The translations under genes were made by a program, and so were the position numbers. The notes under the pieces were generated by a model. That model had not been told where the DNA came from. It searched no databases and saw only the letters and a list, made by a program, of their open reading frames with translations. DNA of 31,552 bases from a virus: the IMG/VR virus record IMGVR_UViG_3300034072_001291, positions 1 to 31,552 of that record; one strand, written 5' to 3'. Shown one piece after another: positions 1 through 8,387 of this stretch (positions are counted from its first letter, which is position 1; every line of letters begins with the position of its first letter).

Positions 1-2500
1 TCTCGACGGCGCGGATGCAGGACACGCCCACCGGCACATCCCCCGGCGCCTGGACGCTATAGGTCGCACCCGAACCGTTGAGCGTGAGGGGATTGGTCCC
101 GTTCCCCGAATTGAACCACAGCGCCACGCTGTCGGTCTCATGGCCGGTGTTGAGCGCGGACCCCGATGCCGCCAGCCTCGTCCGATCAAGCCGGACAATC
201 GTGATCTTGTCCGTGATCCCGCCCAGCGTGGCCGTCACCGTCACCTGCCGGTTGGTGCCAAAAGCCGCGACCGAGAGCGTGCGGGTGTTGCCCGAGCCGC
301 CCAGCGTCACCGAAGGCGAGGTCGACCATGTGGGCGTGCCGCTGAGGTTGTTCAGCAGCGCCTCGATGGTGATCGTCTGGCTTGCCGGATTGGGCTGACC
401 GTCTGTGAAGGTGAAGCCTTGCGCATCTACCGCCAGCGCCAGCCTCGGTCCGGTCACGCCCTGCTTGGACTTGGCGAGGGTGTATGTGACTTCGTAATCA
501 ATTCCCGCCCATGTCGCGCGCAGCGTAGCGGTGGCGAGGTCAACACCGGGATCAGTGACTGTGTAAGCGCCGGTCGACGAGTTGATGTTGATCCAGCTCG
601 TGTTCGGGGTCTTCGCCGGCACGCTGAAGCTCGGGGTCAGCACCGTGTCGCCGCGCAGCAAGCGCATCGTGCCGCCCGCGCTGCTGTAATCGCCACCGCT
701 GCCATCCGCCGCCGTGGCGACAACGTGCGCCTCATTGCTTACAATGATCGTGAGGCCGGGCAGACCATCCGCCCCCGCCGGGCCGGACCCCGCGTTCGCC
801 AGCAAGGCCCAGCGCGCCACATCAGGCGGCGCGTTGCCGGTGCTGGTCTCGACAATCAGGCGGTAGGACGAGCCAGAGAACAGCACCTCGTCGCCGCGAA
901 CATAAGTCGCTCCGGCCTCATAGGTGCCACGCGCGACGTTTCTGGTAGCGTCGTCAGCCGGCCGCCCCGGGCCATCGACCTCGGGCCAGTACGGAGCGCG
1001 CGCCTCGCGCGTGATCGTGTCGCGATCCTCGGCGCTGTTGGTCAGCGAAGGCGTGGGCGGCGCAACGCCGGTACGGCCCAGCGCAAAAGCGTGCTTCGCC
1101 GGATCCTCGGTCACCAGCGTGAGCGTCACGGTCATGCTGGCAGGGTCGAACTCGCGGCGCAGGATCACCGCATCGTGATCGAGCCCGAGCTCGGGCAGCG
1201 CGAGGTGGAGGCACTCGCCCGGACGATAGTCGCGCAGGCGCGGCATCAGGGTGAGCGTGATCGGCGTGAGCTCGCGCGAATTCGCCACCCAGTAGCCGGC
1301 CAGCTGCGCCGCCTGGTTGACGTCCTTCACGAAGTTGAACGGGACGTCCTCGGCGCGCTCCTCGCCATCCTCTGCGAGGTAGCTCGCCACCTGCAACTCG
1401 TCGGCAGGCACCAGCTCCCAGTTGTGTGCGGCCGAGGTGTAGCGCGGGCGAACGGTGTTGAGCCGGTCGCGCCAGCTCTGCATCGCGGTCACTTCCTGCG
1501 GTCCGTCAGCGAGGTCCGCCTCGGTCACCGTGTCGAGCGGAACGCGCGGTCGCTGCCAGTGGAAGCCGAGCACCGCGCCCGAGAACAGCGGCTCGCCGCC
1601 GCCGGCGATGCATATGTCGCGCAGGTTCTGCCAGCGCCGCTGTGCGTCGTCCTCGGCCCCTTCGAATACGAAGCCGAACATGCGCCAGCCATTGGCCTGG
1701 CAGTCATTGGCCCAGGCGGCGATGCCTTCCCAGTCGATCCCCTCGTCGGGAAGGCCGACGCCGATGACCCGCTTGCCGTTCACATAGCGACCGAACGCAT
1801 AGGTGCCGGCATGCAGCGCCGGCAGCTCGCTCCATTCGTAGGTGCTCTCGACGCCGAGGCGATGCGAACCCGATCCGCCCGGGCGGGTGCTGTCCTTGCG
1901 GGGATCGTAGCAAAGCGCCCACTTCGCCAGCACGCCGCGGGTCGGCAGGCCCGAGGCGTAGATCTTGCCTTCCTTGTCGAACTTGTGATTCCACGCGATC
2001 GCGGCCGTGCCGCTCATCTTGTGGTTCGTCGACCAGCCCGTGGGGTTCGCCTGCAGCGGGGCTGTCAGCGCGGTGTCGGGGCGCGCGCCGAGGCGGGTGT
2101 CGGTCGCGAGCCAGCCAGAATAGTAGCTGGTGACCGGCCCGAAATCGACCTGCGGCGTGATCGGTCCGGCGATCGGCCCGGCAACGCAAAGCGCCATGGC
2201 TTCGAACAGGAACGGGTTAGGCACCTTCTTCAGCGTGGGCCCATACCCGACCTTGTGGCGCAGCACCCCGCCGAAATAGCCCTCGCCCATCCCGTAGGGC
2301 GACGGTGGATCAACAGCGACGATCGTCTCGGTGACGCTGCCCCGCGCCGGCGGCGGCTTGGTGAGCAGGCGGGCGCCGATGCCCGCCACGGCGGAGACTG
2401 CGCCCGCGATCGCCGCGATCGGCTGCAGGCCGGGGATCACGGACGCAACTATGGCGACGGCGCCCGCGACCTTCGAGATGAAGCGCAGGGCCTTCGCCAT
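1..2500 (-). CDS. Tail-tip / host-specificity protein, partial (C-terminus beyond left edge)
   Basis: The reading frame is open from the ATG at 2500 to the window edge (833 codons, no stop), so the C-terminus is missing. The first 50 residues are an Ala/Gly/Ile-rich hydrophobic stretch ending near a Pro-rich LTKPPPARGS, as in sphingomonad phage central tail proteins. The middle resembles tail hub/fibre proteins of gpJ type. Around residues 520-570 there is a small aromatic module of the pattern TY.RGDEV...SSYR......G..PP....W, which looks like a carbohydrate-binding (CBM5/12-like) fold. A short collagen-like GPAGADGLPG follows, then beta-rich repeats that look Ig-like. Expected role: the tail tip that contacts the host surface. 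It is the last gene visible in the late operon, starting 3 bases after the preceding stop. The tail assignment is firm from position and size. The domain names are pattern-based inference. Confidence 0.82.
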   Translation of the reverse strand, partial: MAKALRFISKVAGAVAIVASVIPGLQPIAAIAGAVSAVAGIGARLLTKPPPARGSVTETIVAVDPPSPYGMGEGYFGGVLRHKVGYGPTLKKVPNPFLFEAMALCVAGPIAGPITPQVDFGPVTSYYSGWLATDTRLGARPDTALTAPLQANPTGWSTNHKMSGTAAIAWNHKFDKEGKIYASGLPTRGVLAKWALCYDPRKDSTRPGGSGSHRLGVESTYEWSELPALHAGTYAFGRYVNGKRVIGVGLPDEGIDWEGIAAWANDCQANGWRMFGFVFEGAEDDAQRRWQNLRDICIAGGGEPLFSGAVLGFHWQRPRVPLDTVTEADLADGPQEVTAMQSWRDRLNTVRPRYTSAAHNWELVPADELQVASYLAEDGEERAEDVPFNFVKDVNQAAQLAGYWVANSRELTPITLTLMPRLRDYRPGECLHLALPELGLDHDAVILRREFDPASMTVTLTLVTEDPAKHAFALGRTGVAPPTPSLTNSAEDRDTITREARAPYWPEVDGPGRPADDATRNVARGTYEAGATYVRGDEVLFSGSSYRLIVETSTGNAPPDVARWALLANAGSGPAGADGLPGLTIIVSNEAHVVATAADGSGGDYSSAGGTMRLLRGDTVLTPSFSVPAKTPNTSWININSSTGAYTVTDPGVDLATATLRATWAGIDYEVTYTLAKSKQGVTGPRLALAVDAQGFTFTDGQPNPASQTITIEALLNNLSGTPTWSTSPSVTLGGSGNTRTLSVAAFGTNRQVTVTATLGGITDKITIVRLDRTRLAASGSALNTGHETDSVALWFNSGNGTNPLTLNGSGATYSVQAPGDVPVGVSCIRAVE

Positions 2501-2503
2501 TGG

Positions 2504-2944
2504 TCAGAGCCTCCAGGCAGCCGTCACGTCGGCGAGATCGATGTCGAGGACCGCCATCAGGTGCTGGTCGGGATGCCAGCCCGCGAACTTGCGTGGCGCC
2601 ACATTCACCAGCAGGCAGTCGAGCCAGGCCTCGTTGTCTTCCGCATCGCCCGGGATCGCGGCGAGATCGCCCAGTAGCATCTCCGCCGGCGCGATGCGCG
2701 GCAGCAGGCTGTCCATGAGCGCGATCACAGTCGGGTGCCCGCGTGCGTCGAGCTCCCTGCGCGCGCGCAGCGCCGATCGCAGGGGCGGCATGCGCGGCGG
2801 CTTGTGCCCCATCTGGCGCATCTGGAAGCGCGCCATGTGCAGACAGGTCGTGCTCTTGCGCCATTCGAAGGCAGAGCCGCCATAGCGCCGCAGCGTCGCA
2901 GCGGTGGCAAGCCGGCGACGTTCGAGTTCGGGAAGCTGGGTCAT
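2504..2944 (-). CDS. Tail protein, possibly NlpC/P60-like (DUF6950-like)
   Basis: 146 residues. It starts in a TGATG overlap with the upstream tail gene and ends 3 bases before the tail-tip gene. This slot in siphophage and gene-transfer-agent tail modules usually holds an NlpC/P60-type peptidase or a degenerate relative. The TCLHMARF segment near residue 33 resembles the Cys-containing start of such domains, and a HPDQHL segment near residue 128 could supply a His. The fit is weak: no full Cys-His catalytic set can be confirmed by eye, so the protein may be a catalytically dead structural relative. It probably acts with the tail tip during DNA injection through peptidoglycan. Confidence 0.6.
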   Translation of the reverse strand: MTQLPELERRRLATAATLRRYGGSAFEWRKSTTCLHMARFQMRQMGHKPPRMPPLRSALRARRELDARGHPTVIALMDSLLPRIAPAEMLLGDLAAIPGDAEDNEAWLDCLLVNVAPRKFAGWHPDQHLMAVLDIDLADVTAAWRL

Positions 2945-3561
2945 CAGTAGAGATTCACGTTGGGAAAGCCGCCGGGGCCAAAGCCGCCACCGCCACCGCC
3001 ACCACCGCCGCCGCCGCCGCTGAGGGCGCGGACGGGCGCAGCGACGCCCCAGGCGACCGGCAGCTTGAGCCCGATGGCGTTGTCGTGGCCGAGCTCGCCC
3101 GGCCAGATCGACTTGTGGAAGGTCGGCGACAGGGTGTTGCCGATGTTGCGCTCGAACAGCCGTTCGGCGGTCGAGACTATGCTCATGGAAAGCGACCGCT
3201 CGCCCCGGCTCACCCGCACACTCGTCTGGTCGACCTGCCCCTCGAAGGCGAGACTTGGCGTGCCGGCGATCAGCCCGGTCGCGGGATCGTACTCGGCAAT
3301 CCAGAAGCGAGCGCGCGCCTGCTGGAAGCTGGGCCGGGATAGGTCGGCTGCCGGCGTCGTGCTCGGCGGCTGAAGGGTCAGCTCGAGCGCCGGCACCTCG
3401 TCGCCGATCCCCTCGGTCAGCGATTCAAGGCTGGCGATGTTGCCGAACACCGCGTCGCTGCTCTGGTAGAGTTCGCTGGCGAAAGTGAAGAAACCGCCGT
3501 CGCACAGCCGCACGGTTCGCGTCGGGAGCTCGATCTTGAGCAGCCCGGTGATCGCGACCAT
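2944..3561 (-). CDS. Distal tail / baseplate hub-like protein with poly-Gly tail
   Basis: 205 residues. It overlaps both neighbours by one base (TGATG) inside the tail cluster. The body (ITGLLKIELPTRTVRLCDGG... and WPGELGHDNA near the end) resembles small distal tail or hub proteins placed after the tape measure in alphaproteobacterial siphophages. An uninterrupted run of 12 Gly (codons at 2983-3018) lies close to the C-terminus, followed by a short Phe/Gly/Pro tail. Such runs are usually flexible or assembly-related linkers. The family could not be named with certainty. The tail role is inferred from position, length and coupling. Confidence 0.7.
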   Translation of the reverse strand: MVAITGLLKIELPTRTVRLCDGGFFTFASELYQSSDAVFGNIASLESLTEGIGDEVPALELTLQPPSTTPAADLSRPSFQQARARFWIAEYDPATGLIAGTPSLAFEGQVDQTSVRVSRGERSLSMSIVSTAERLFERNIGNTLSPTFHKSIWPGELGHDNAIGLKLPVAWGVAAPVRALSGGGGGGGGGGGGFGPGGFPNVNLY

Positions 3562-4151
3562 CAGCCGAGCTCCTCGAGCGTGAAACCCAGCTGCACCATG
3601 CGATCGACGCGGATAGCCCAGTCGGAGCTCTCGCCGTCGACGAAGCCGTCGATCATCGGCTGCGCGAGGTGGACCACCGCGCCGTCCGGAAAGGGAAAGC
3701 GCAGCGCCGGCACGATGTTGACCGTGGCCAGTCCGGATCCGCTGGCGACAACGGCATTGGTGACGTTGTGCAGGTAGTGGTTGCCGCCGCCCTCGATGCT
3801 GAGCCAGAAGCCTTCGGCGATCGGGTAGCTCGCCGTGAGACCGCGCAGCGCGATCGCTGTGCCTGCCTGCCCTGCCCCGTTGACCACCGGGCTGCCCGGG
3901 GATCCCTGATCCATGCCGAGCAGCGGCCAGGGCATCCGGACGAAAGTCGACTTGGCGCGCAGCAGGCGCGAAACGAAGATCGCGGCTTGCGCCGGGGTCA
4001 TCAGCGGATAGGAGATTGCTGCACGAAAGCGGTTGCCCGGCCGGTCGACCCGCACCGTGCGCGCGCCGAGCGCGCCGCGCAGATTGACGCCGAAGTCGAT
4101 CATCGATGCCTGCGCATCATTCGGAGCGGGGGACGCGGGCAGCGTGATCAT
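3561..4151 (-). CDS. Distal tail protein
   Basis: 196 residues. The start overlaps the tape-measure stop (ATGA) and the stop overlaps the next start (TGATG). The sequence is rich in beta-forming segments (NRFRAAISYPLM, FWLSIEGGG, FPDGAVVHLAQP) and ends QLGFTLEELG. This is the usual first gene after the tape measure, corresponding to distal tail proteins that cap the tube and hold the hub. No signal peptide or membrane segment is seen. Exact family unknown to me; the role is inferred from gene order. Confidence 0.72.
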   Translation of the reverse strand: MITLPASPAPNDAQASMIDFGVNLRGALGARTVRVDRPGNRFRAAISYPLMTPAQAAIFVSRLLRAKSTFVRMPWPLLGMDQGSPGSPVVNGAGQAGTAIALRGLTASYPIAEGFWLSIEGGGNHYLHNVTNAVVASGSGLATVNIVPALRFPFPDGAVVHLAQPMIDGFVDGESSDWAIRVDRMVQLGFTLEELG

Positions 4152-6307
4152 GCGCCGATCCGCCGCGTCTGTCGCCGCGCCAGGCGCGATTCCGTCAAGC
4201 GCGCGCTGCCATCCATGATCTGCGGCGCCTTGCCCGCGACACTGCGGCCAATCCGCGCCTCGACGATATCGGTCCGCTCATCGAGGATGATGCGGATCGC
4301 CGACTGCCCGGCCTCGCGCAGCTCGTGATTGGGAACGACGCGCCCGCCGCGCGGCACCTGCAGGATCTCCGGTCCGCGCTCGCCGACCATCATCAGCCCG
4401 CCCGGGTGGAAGGCGGTACCGTTGGCATTGCCCGGGATCTGCGCTGCGTTGATGCTGGTGGCGAGCTTGCTGCCAAACAGGCCGCTGCTGCCCAGCTGCA
4501 GGAACAGGTTCACCGCACTGCCAAGAATATCGAGAAAGCCGCCGCCCTTGATGGCATTGACCATCCGGTCGAGCGCCTGGATCGACTTCTCGGTCATGTC
4601 CTTGAAGCTGTCGGCGATCTGGACGGTCTGCACCCGGGTGGTCTCCGCCACCCGCCCGATGCTCTGGGCGATTGACTCCGCGGCCGCGTTGACCTCCGCC
4701 GCCTCCTTGAGCGGGCCCTCGTCGAACCCTTGCGCGCGGCGCACGGATTCACGCCGCGTGCTGGCGCTGATCACGCCGGCGCGCTCGCCCGCGAAGAGAT
4801 CGGCGATCCGCGAGGCCTTTTCGTCGGCCGCGACAAGCTCGGGAAACAGCTCAGCCAGGTGGCCCTGCACGCGCTCCCGAAGGTCGCGCATCGCCTTTTC
4901 GACGCCATTGGCCGCCTTCTGCGCGGGATCGACCATATAGGTCTGCAGCTTGGCCATCTCGACCCGGATGCCGTCGACCATGTCGGGCACGTAGGAGTTG
5001 CCGACGACGGCGATGTACATGTCCCTGAAGAAGCCGGTGACCGCGTTGATCTTCTTTCCGACCCAGTCGAAGATCGCGCCAAGCTTACCGACCAGCCAAT
5101 CCTTCACGCCGGTCACCAGTTGCGCGAGCGCGCGCACGCTGCCGACCTGCATATTCCACCACCAGGTGACGGCTCCGACCAGCAGATCCTTTAGCGCGCC
5201 GAGCACCGGGGCGACATTCTCGTTCCACCAGGCCGACACCACGCGGCCGAGATCGGCGACGATCGCCTTGATGTCGTCCCAATAGTACCAGGCCGCAACC
5301 ACGGCAGCGACAGCCGCGACGATCAGCCCGAGCGGCGAAAGCAGCAGCGTGTTAAGCGCCAGCCCGACAACCGATAGGATCGCCGGGAAGCCACCAAGCA
5401 TTGCGATGGTAGCAGCGCCCGCACTGATGACCGAACCGAGGCCGACCGCGATCGGCCCGACGATCGCTGCGATCGCGCCAAGCACCACGACAGCCTGCTG
5501 CACCGGCTCGGGAAGGCTCGCGAAGGCCGAAGCCATCCCGGCAATCGCCTCGCCGATCGGCGCGATGGCGGGGAGGATAGCGCCGCCGATCGCATCCATC
5601 GCCTGCCCGATCGCTACCTGCGCTTCGCGCCAGGGCGAGGTGTCGGCGGCGGCCTGCGCGGCGCCGGCAAACTGGCGCTCGACTTCGGCAAGGATCACGC
5701 CCTGCGCGCCGGCCATGTCGCCGGCGTCTGACATGGCCTTGATCTGTGCCTTCTGCGCCTCGGTGAACTGGACGCCGACGCGGGTGAGAGCGGTGATGCC
5801 CTTGATCGGGTCGTTAAGCGCCTTGCCCAACATGATTGCCGCCGACTGCGGCTCGGTGCCGAGGCGGGTCGCCATGTCGACGGCCGCCTGCTGCGCGCGG
5901 TCGAACTCGCGGCCCGCCACATTGCCGAAGGTCAGCAGCTGCGCGGTGACCTGCTTGAGGATGACCTCGGCGTCGAACAGCGAGCGCATCTCGAGCGCGT
6001 CGGCCGCCTTGGACAACTCATCCGCCGTCTTGCCCGACACGCCGCCCATCGAGGCCAGCGCCGCGGTGACGTCGGCCATCGCCTTCTGCTGGTCGATGAA
6101 ACCGTCCACCGCGCTCTTGGCGATCGCCGCCATGGGCAGCGACACGGCGAGGCTCATCTGCTTGCCGAAGTCGGCGATATCGCGGCCGCGGCGCTGGATC
6201 GCCTTCGTCGTCTTCGCGATGTCCTGCTCGGACCGGGCGAGCCCTTCCTGAAGAAGGCCATGCTCGACCGCAAGCCGGATCAGCAGCGATCCGATCTTCA
6301 CTGCCAT
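4148..6307 (-). CDS. Tail tape measure protein
   Basis: 719 residues, the longest complete protein in the window. It sits directly after the tail chaperones, as tape measures do. Residues 1-60 are a charged helix (ARSEQDIAKTTKAIQRRG). Ala-rich helices and an extended hydrophobic zone (about 235-345) contain several possible membrane-spanning stretches, followed by Trp-rich repeats (AWWNENVAP, WWWNMQVG). Residues 629-660 carry the common tape-measure C-terminal motif NGTAFHPGG...GERGPEI..VPRG..VVPN. It sets tail length and helps DNA cross the cell envelope. At 719 residues the tail would be of the order of 110 nm by the usual 0.15 nm per residue rule, which is an estimate only. The start is ATG at 6307, two bases after the previous frame stops. 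Confidence 0.93.
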   Translation of the reverse strand: MAVKIGSLLIRLAVEHGLLQEGLARSEQDIAKTTKAIQRRGRDIADFGKQMSLAVSLPMAAIAKSAVDGFIDQQKAMADVTAALASMGGVSGKTADELSKAADALEMRSLFDAEVILKQVTAQLLTFGNVAGREFDRAQQAAVDMATRLGTEPQSAAIMLGKALNDPIKGITALTRVGVQFTEAQKAQIKAMSDAGDMAGAQGVILAEVERQFAGAAQAAADTSPWREAQVAIGQAMDAIGGAILPAIAPIGEAIAGMASAFASLPEPVQQAVVVLGAIAAIVGPIAVGLGSVISAGAATIAMLGGFPAILSVVGLALNTLLLSPLGLIVAAVAAVVAAWYYWDDIKAIVADLGRVVSAWWNENVAPVLGALKDLLVGAVTWWWNMQVGSVRALAQLVTGVKDWLVGKLGAIFDWVGKKINAVTGFFRDMYIAVVGNSYVPDMVDGIRVEMAKLQTYMVDPAQKAANGVEKAMRDLRERVQGHLAELFPELVAADEKASRIADLFAGERAGVISASTRRESVRRAQGFDEGPLKEAAEVNAAAESIAQSIGRVAETTRVQTVQIADSFKDMTEKSIQALDRMVNAIKGGGFLDILGSAVNLFLQLGSSGLFGSKLATSINAAQIPGNANGTAFHPGGLMMVGERGPEILQVPRGGRVVPNHELREAGQSAIRIILDERTDIVEARIGRSVAGKAPQIMDGSARLTESRLARRQTRRIGA

Positions 6308-6311
6308 CGGT

Positions 6312-6542
6312 TCAACCTTCCACTTTTCGTATCGTGATTGGAGCGCCGCGCGCGGCGGCGTCCTGCAGTGCGAGGATCATGTCCCGCACAGAGCGCGGCT
6401 TGCTGGGCCTGACCTGCTCGACCCATCTGTCGAGGCTGCCGAGCTTTCCTGCCCCGGCCATCACCCGCATCTGGGCCGCGACGTAGTCGGTCAGCACCTG
6501 CTCCTCGATGCGCGCCTGCCGGACCTTGGCGTCAGCCTCCAT
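6312..6542 (-). CDS. Second tail assembly chaperone (gpT-like), probably made as a -1 frameshift fusion
   Basis: From its first ATG this is 76 residues, but the frame is open well upstream with no stop, back past the end of the preceding gene. It encodes segments such as WLDLLGRWLASG and EAAFWQQTPASFAAAME that look like real protein. The upstream part is in the -1 frame relative to the first chaperone, and a GGGAAAC slippery heptamer lies in that gene at 6677-6683. The likely product is therefore a fusion of 122 residues of the first chaperone plus 121 residues read here, 243 in all, equivalent to lambda gpGT. An independent start at 6542 remains possible. It would help load the tape measure for tube assembly. 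Confidence 0.75.
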   Translation of the reverse strand: MEADAKVRQARIEEQVLTDYVAAQMRVMAGAGKLGSLDRWVEQVRPSKPRSVRDMILALQDAAARGAPITIRKVEG

Positions 6543-6622
6543 CGCCGCGGCGAACGAGGCCGGCGTCTGCTGCCAGAAGGCGGCCTCGGTCCTGCCCGAG
6601 GCCAGCCACCGGCCGAGCAGGT

Positions 6623-7042
6623 CTAACCACGCTCGGCGGCGGCTCTCCGGGCCTTCCGGTTGGCCGCCGGGGGCGCGTTTCCCTCCTCGACACCGCCGGG
6701 CGCCATCGCTTGGGCGATCGCCCAGGCGACGATCCCCATTGCCCCGGCCGTGCCGAGGTCCTGGATGATGTCGCCGACGTCCTCGAGGCTGACGTCGTGC
6801 GCGCCCGACAGCGCGTGGAACATCACGAGCCGCACGTCCGATTGCCGCAGTCCCTTGATCGCGGCAAAGACCTTCGCCGGGTCCTTGGCGTCCTCGGCGT
6901 CGAGCTGGATCATCAGCGGACCGACGAACTCATAGAAGCCCTTGCCGGTCTCGGCCTCGATCGCGCAGGTGGCGTTGAAGTCGAAGCGGGCAGTCCACTC
7001 CTGCCCGAGCGCGGTGAACCGCTTCTCGTCGAGGCGGCTCAT
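6623..7042 (-). CDS. Tail assembly chaperone (gpG-like, GTA-gp10-type)
   Basis: 139 residues. It lies between the tail tube and tape measure genes, where the chaperone of long-tailed phages always lies. The sequence FDFNATCAIEAETGKGFYEFV and the helical remainder match the small GTA-gp10-like family, which coats the tape measure before the tube polymerises. The start at 7042 overlaps the TAA of the tube gene by one base. The C-terminal 20 residues are Ala/Arg/Lys-rich (ANRKARRAAAERG) and look like a disordered end read only in the unshifted product. A slippery heptamer 17 codons before the end should divert a minority of ribosomes into the next frame. Confidence 0.85.
   Translation of the reverse strand: MSRLDEKRFTALGQEWTARFDFNATCAIEAETGKGFYEFVGPLMIQLDAEDAKDPAKVFAAIKGLRQSDVRLVMFHALSGAHDVSLEDVGDIIQDLGTAGAMGIVAWAIAQAMAPGGVEEGNAPPAANRKARRAAAERG
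6677..6683 (-). other. -1 programmed ribosomal frameshift site (GGGAAAC)
   Basis: On the minus strand the bases read G GGA AAC, with GGA at 6682-6680 and AAC at 6679-6677 exactly in the codon register of the upstream chaperone gene (ATG at 7042). This is the X XXY YYZ form and differs from the lambda G/GT site (GGGAAAG) only in its last base. Slipping back one base enters the frame that stays open to the stop at 6312. The GC-rich stretch just 3' could form a stimulatory structure, but I did not identify a defined pseudoknot. Confidence 0.8.
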
Positions 7043-7482
7043 TACGGCGCCGCCGTGATTTCAGCCGCGTCGACCGGCTTCAGCGTGATCTCGAAGGTGC
7101 GCTTGGCATCCTTCGGGTTCATCCGCTTGAAGTTGTAGAACAGCCCGGTGCCCTCGACGTGGAAGATATCCGCGCCTTCCTTGAGGATGATGCGGTATTC
7201 GCAGGCACCTTCCTCGTCGTCGGCCGACTGCAGCAGCGTGTCCGAGGCGGAGTTGATGACGTAGTTGCCGCGGATCGTGATCGGCGTACCGTCCTTGAGC
7301 GGCAGCTTCTTCCACTCCTTGTATTCCTCGGTGTCGAAGTTGCTGGTCTCGTAGAGCTCGCGCTCGCTCGAGGTCGGCAGCTCGGGGATATCGTCGACCT
7401 CGGCGACCTTGGTCAGCACGCCGGCGCCGATCTTGATCCAGAGCTCGGACCCATGGCCATGGGTCGTTTTCGAAAGTGCCAT
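7042..7482 (-). CDS. Major tail tube protein
   Basis: 146 residues. It starts MALSKTTHGHGSELWIKIG and contains the tube-protein pattern VAEVDDIPELPTSSERELYETSNFD followed by beta-strand-rich segments (GTPITIRGNYV, CEYRIILKEG). This is the short tube type found in HK97-like and GTA-like tails. It should assemble as stacked hexamers forming the tail tube. Its position between the tail terminator and the chaperone agrees. It starts 12 bases after the preceding stop. Confidence 0.88.
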   Translation of the reverse strand: MALSKTTHGHGSELWIKIGAGVLTKVAEVDDIPELPTSSERELYETSNFDTEEYKEWKKLPLKDGTPITIRGNYVINSASDTLLQSADDEEGACEYRIILKEGADIFHVEGTGLFYNFKRMNPKDAKRTFEITLKPVDAAEITAAP

Positions 7483-7494
7483 CGGCTTGGTCTC

Positions 7495-7884
7495 CTAGTT
7501 GTGCCAGATGATGAGGTCGGACCGCTCCCGGCAAAGCCGGCCGGCCGGGGTGTTCACGGCGTCGCTGCCGCCGTTGTCGACAAAGCTGCGCAGGAAGGTG
7601 GTGCTGCCCACAACCGCCGGCAGCACCAGCACGGGGATCACCAGCTCCAGCAGCGCTTCGGCCTGTGAGGCGGTGCGCGCGAGGCAGTTGACCTGCACCC
7701 GCGTGCCCCGGAAGCCGTCGAAGCCATCGTGATTCTGCGGACGCGGGTCGCTGATGACCTGAAGCGTGATCGCGGGCAGCGGCGCATCGGCTGCCAGATC
7801 ATTCCATTCGATCTCGTTGCCCGTAAGTGCGAACACCTCCGGCGTGGTCAGCAGCCGGGCAACCAGCGCGGCCTTCCAGCTCAT
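7495..7884 (-). CDS. Tail terminator / completion protein (DUF3168 family)
   Basis: 129 residues. It opens MSWKAALVARLLTTPEVFALTG and continues with PLPAITLQVISD and a central VQVNCLARTASQAEALLELV, the usual pattern of DUF3168 proteins. These form a ring that stops tail tube growth and joins the head. The start overlaps the upstream gp10-like gene by 4 bases (ATGA). No oddities seen. Confidence 0.85.
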   Translation of the reverse strand: MSWKAALVARLLTTPEVFALTGNEIEWNDLAADAPLPAITLQVISDPRPQNHDGFDGFRGTRVQVNCLARTASQAEALLELVIPVLVLPAVVGSTTFLRSFVDNGGSDAVNTPAGRLCRERSDLIIWHN

Positions 7885-8387
7885 CCCTTGCCTCGCTTCT
7901 TTGCCAGGCGCTCGGCTGCGCGTTCGATGACCTGACCTGCTTCTTCACCGAACCGGCGGATCGTCGCCTCGCCCTCTTCGTCGAAAGCCGGGCGGAAGAA
8001 CGGGTTGGCCGCCTCGCCGGGCCTGCCGAACTCCTCGATCACAGCGACCCCAGCGACGCCGGGATCGCGATAGGTTCCTCCCTTGCCCCGGCCAGACTTC
8101 GTCTTCCGCGTGACGTAGCGGGCAGGTTCCTCGTTCGCGTCGATACCGATCACGATTCCGAATTGCGGGCTGTCTGGCCGTTCACCCTTGGCTGCCGCCA
8201 TTTTGACCGATCGCCTGAGGTTGCCCTTGTCCTCGCGCGCTTTGTTGCGAGCCTTCTCGAGCATCGGCTTTCCGGCCTTGCGGAGGGTGGCGCGCAGCGC
8301 GGTGCGGACCGCACGCGGATCGCCCAGCTCGCGCAGCGCCGCCTGCAGATCGGTCAGGCCCTCCACTTCGATCTTCACGGCGCCCAT
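7881..8387 (-). CDS. HK97 gp10-like head-tail connector protein
   Basis: 168 residues. Starts with KIEVEGLTDLQAALRELG, the typical opening of HK97-gp10-like proteins. A basic region (LRKAGKPMLEKARNKARED) follows, then the EEFGRPGEAANPFFRPAFDE segment that is the family hallmark before the C-terminal helix. It forms part of the neck between head closure and tail terminator. It overlaps the previous gene by 13 bases and the next by 4, showing translational coupling. Confidence 0.87.
   Translation of the reverse strand: MGAVKIEVEGLTDLQAALRELGDPRAVRTALRATLRKAGKPMLEKARNKAREDKGNLRRSVKMAAAKGERPDSPQFGIVIGIDANEEPARYVTRKTKSGRGKGGTYRDPGVAGVAVIEEFGRPGEAANPFFRPAFDEEGEATIRRFGEEAGQVIERAAERLAKKRGKG

Noticed and set aside
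140-2677. 845-residue plus-strand open frame
   Set aside because: Antisense shadow of the tail-tip gene: Arg/Ala/Gly-rich, no family pattern, no ribosome site. The minus-strand frame is continuous with clear phage tail features.
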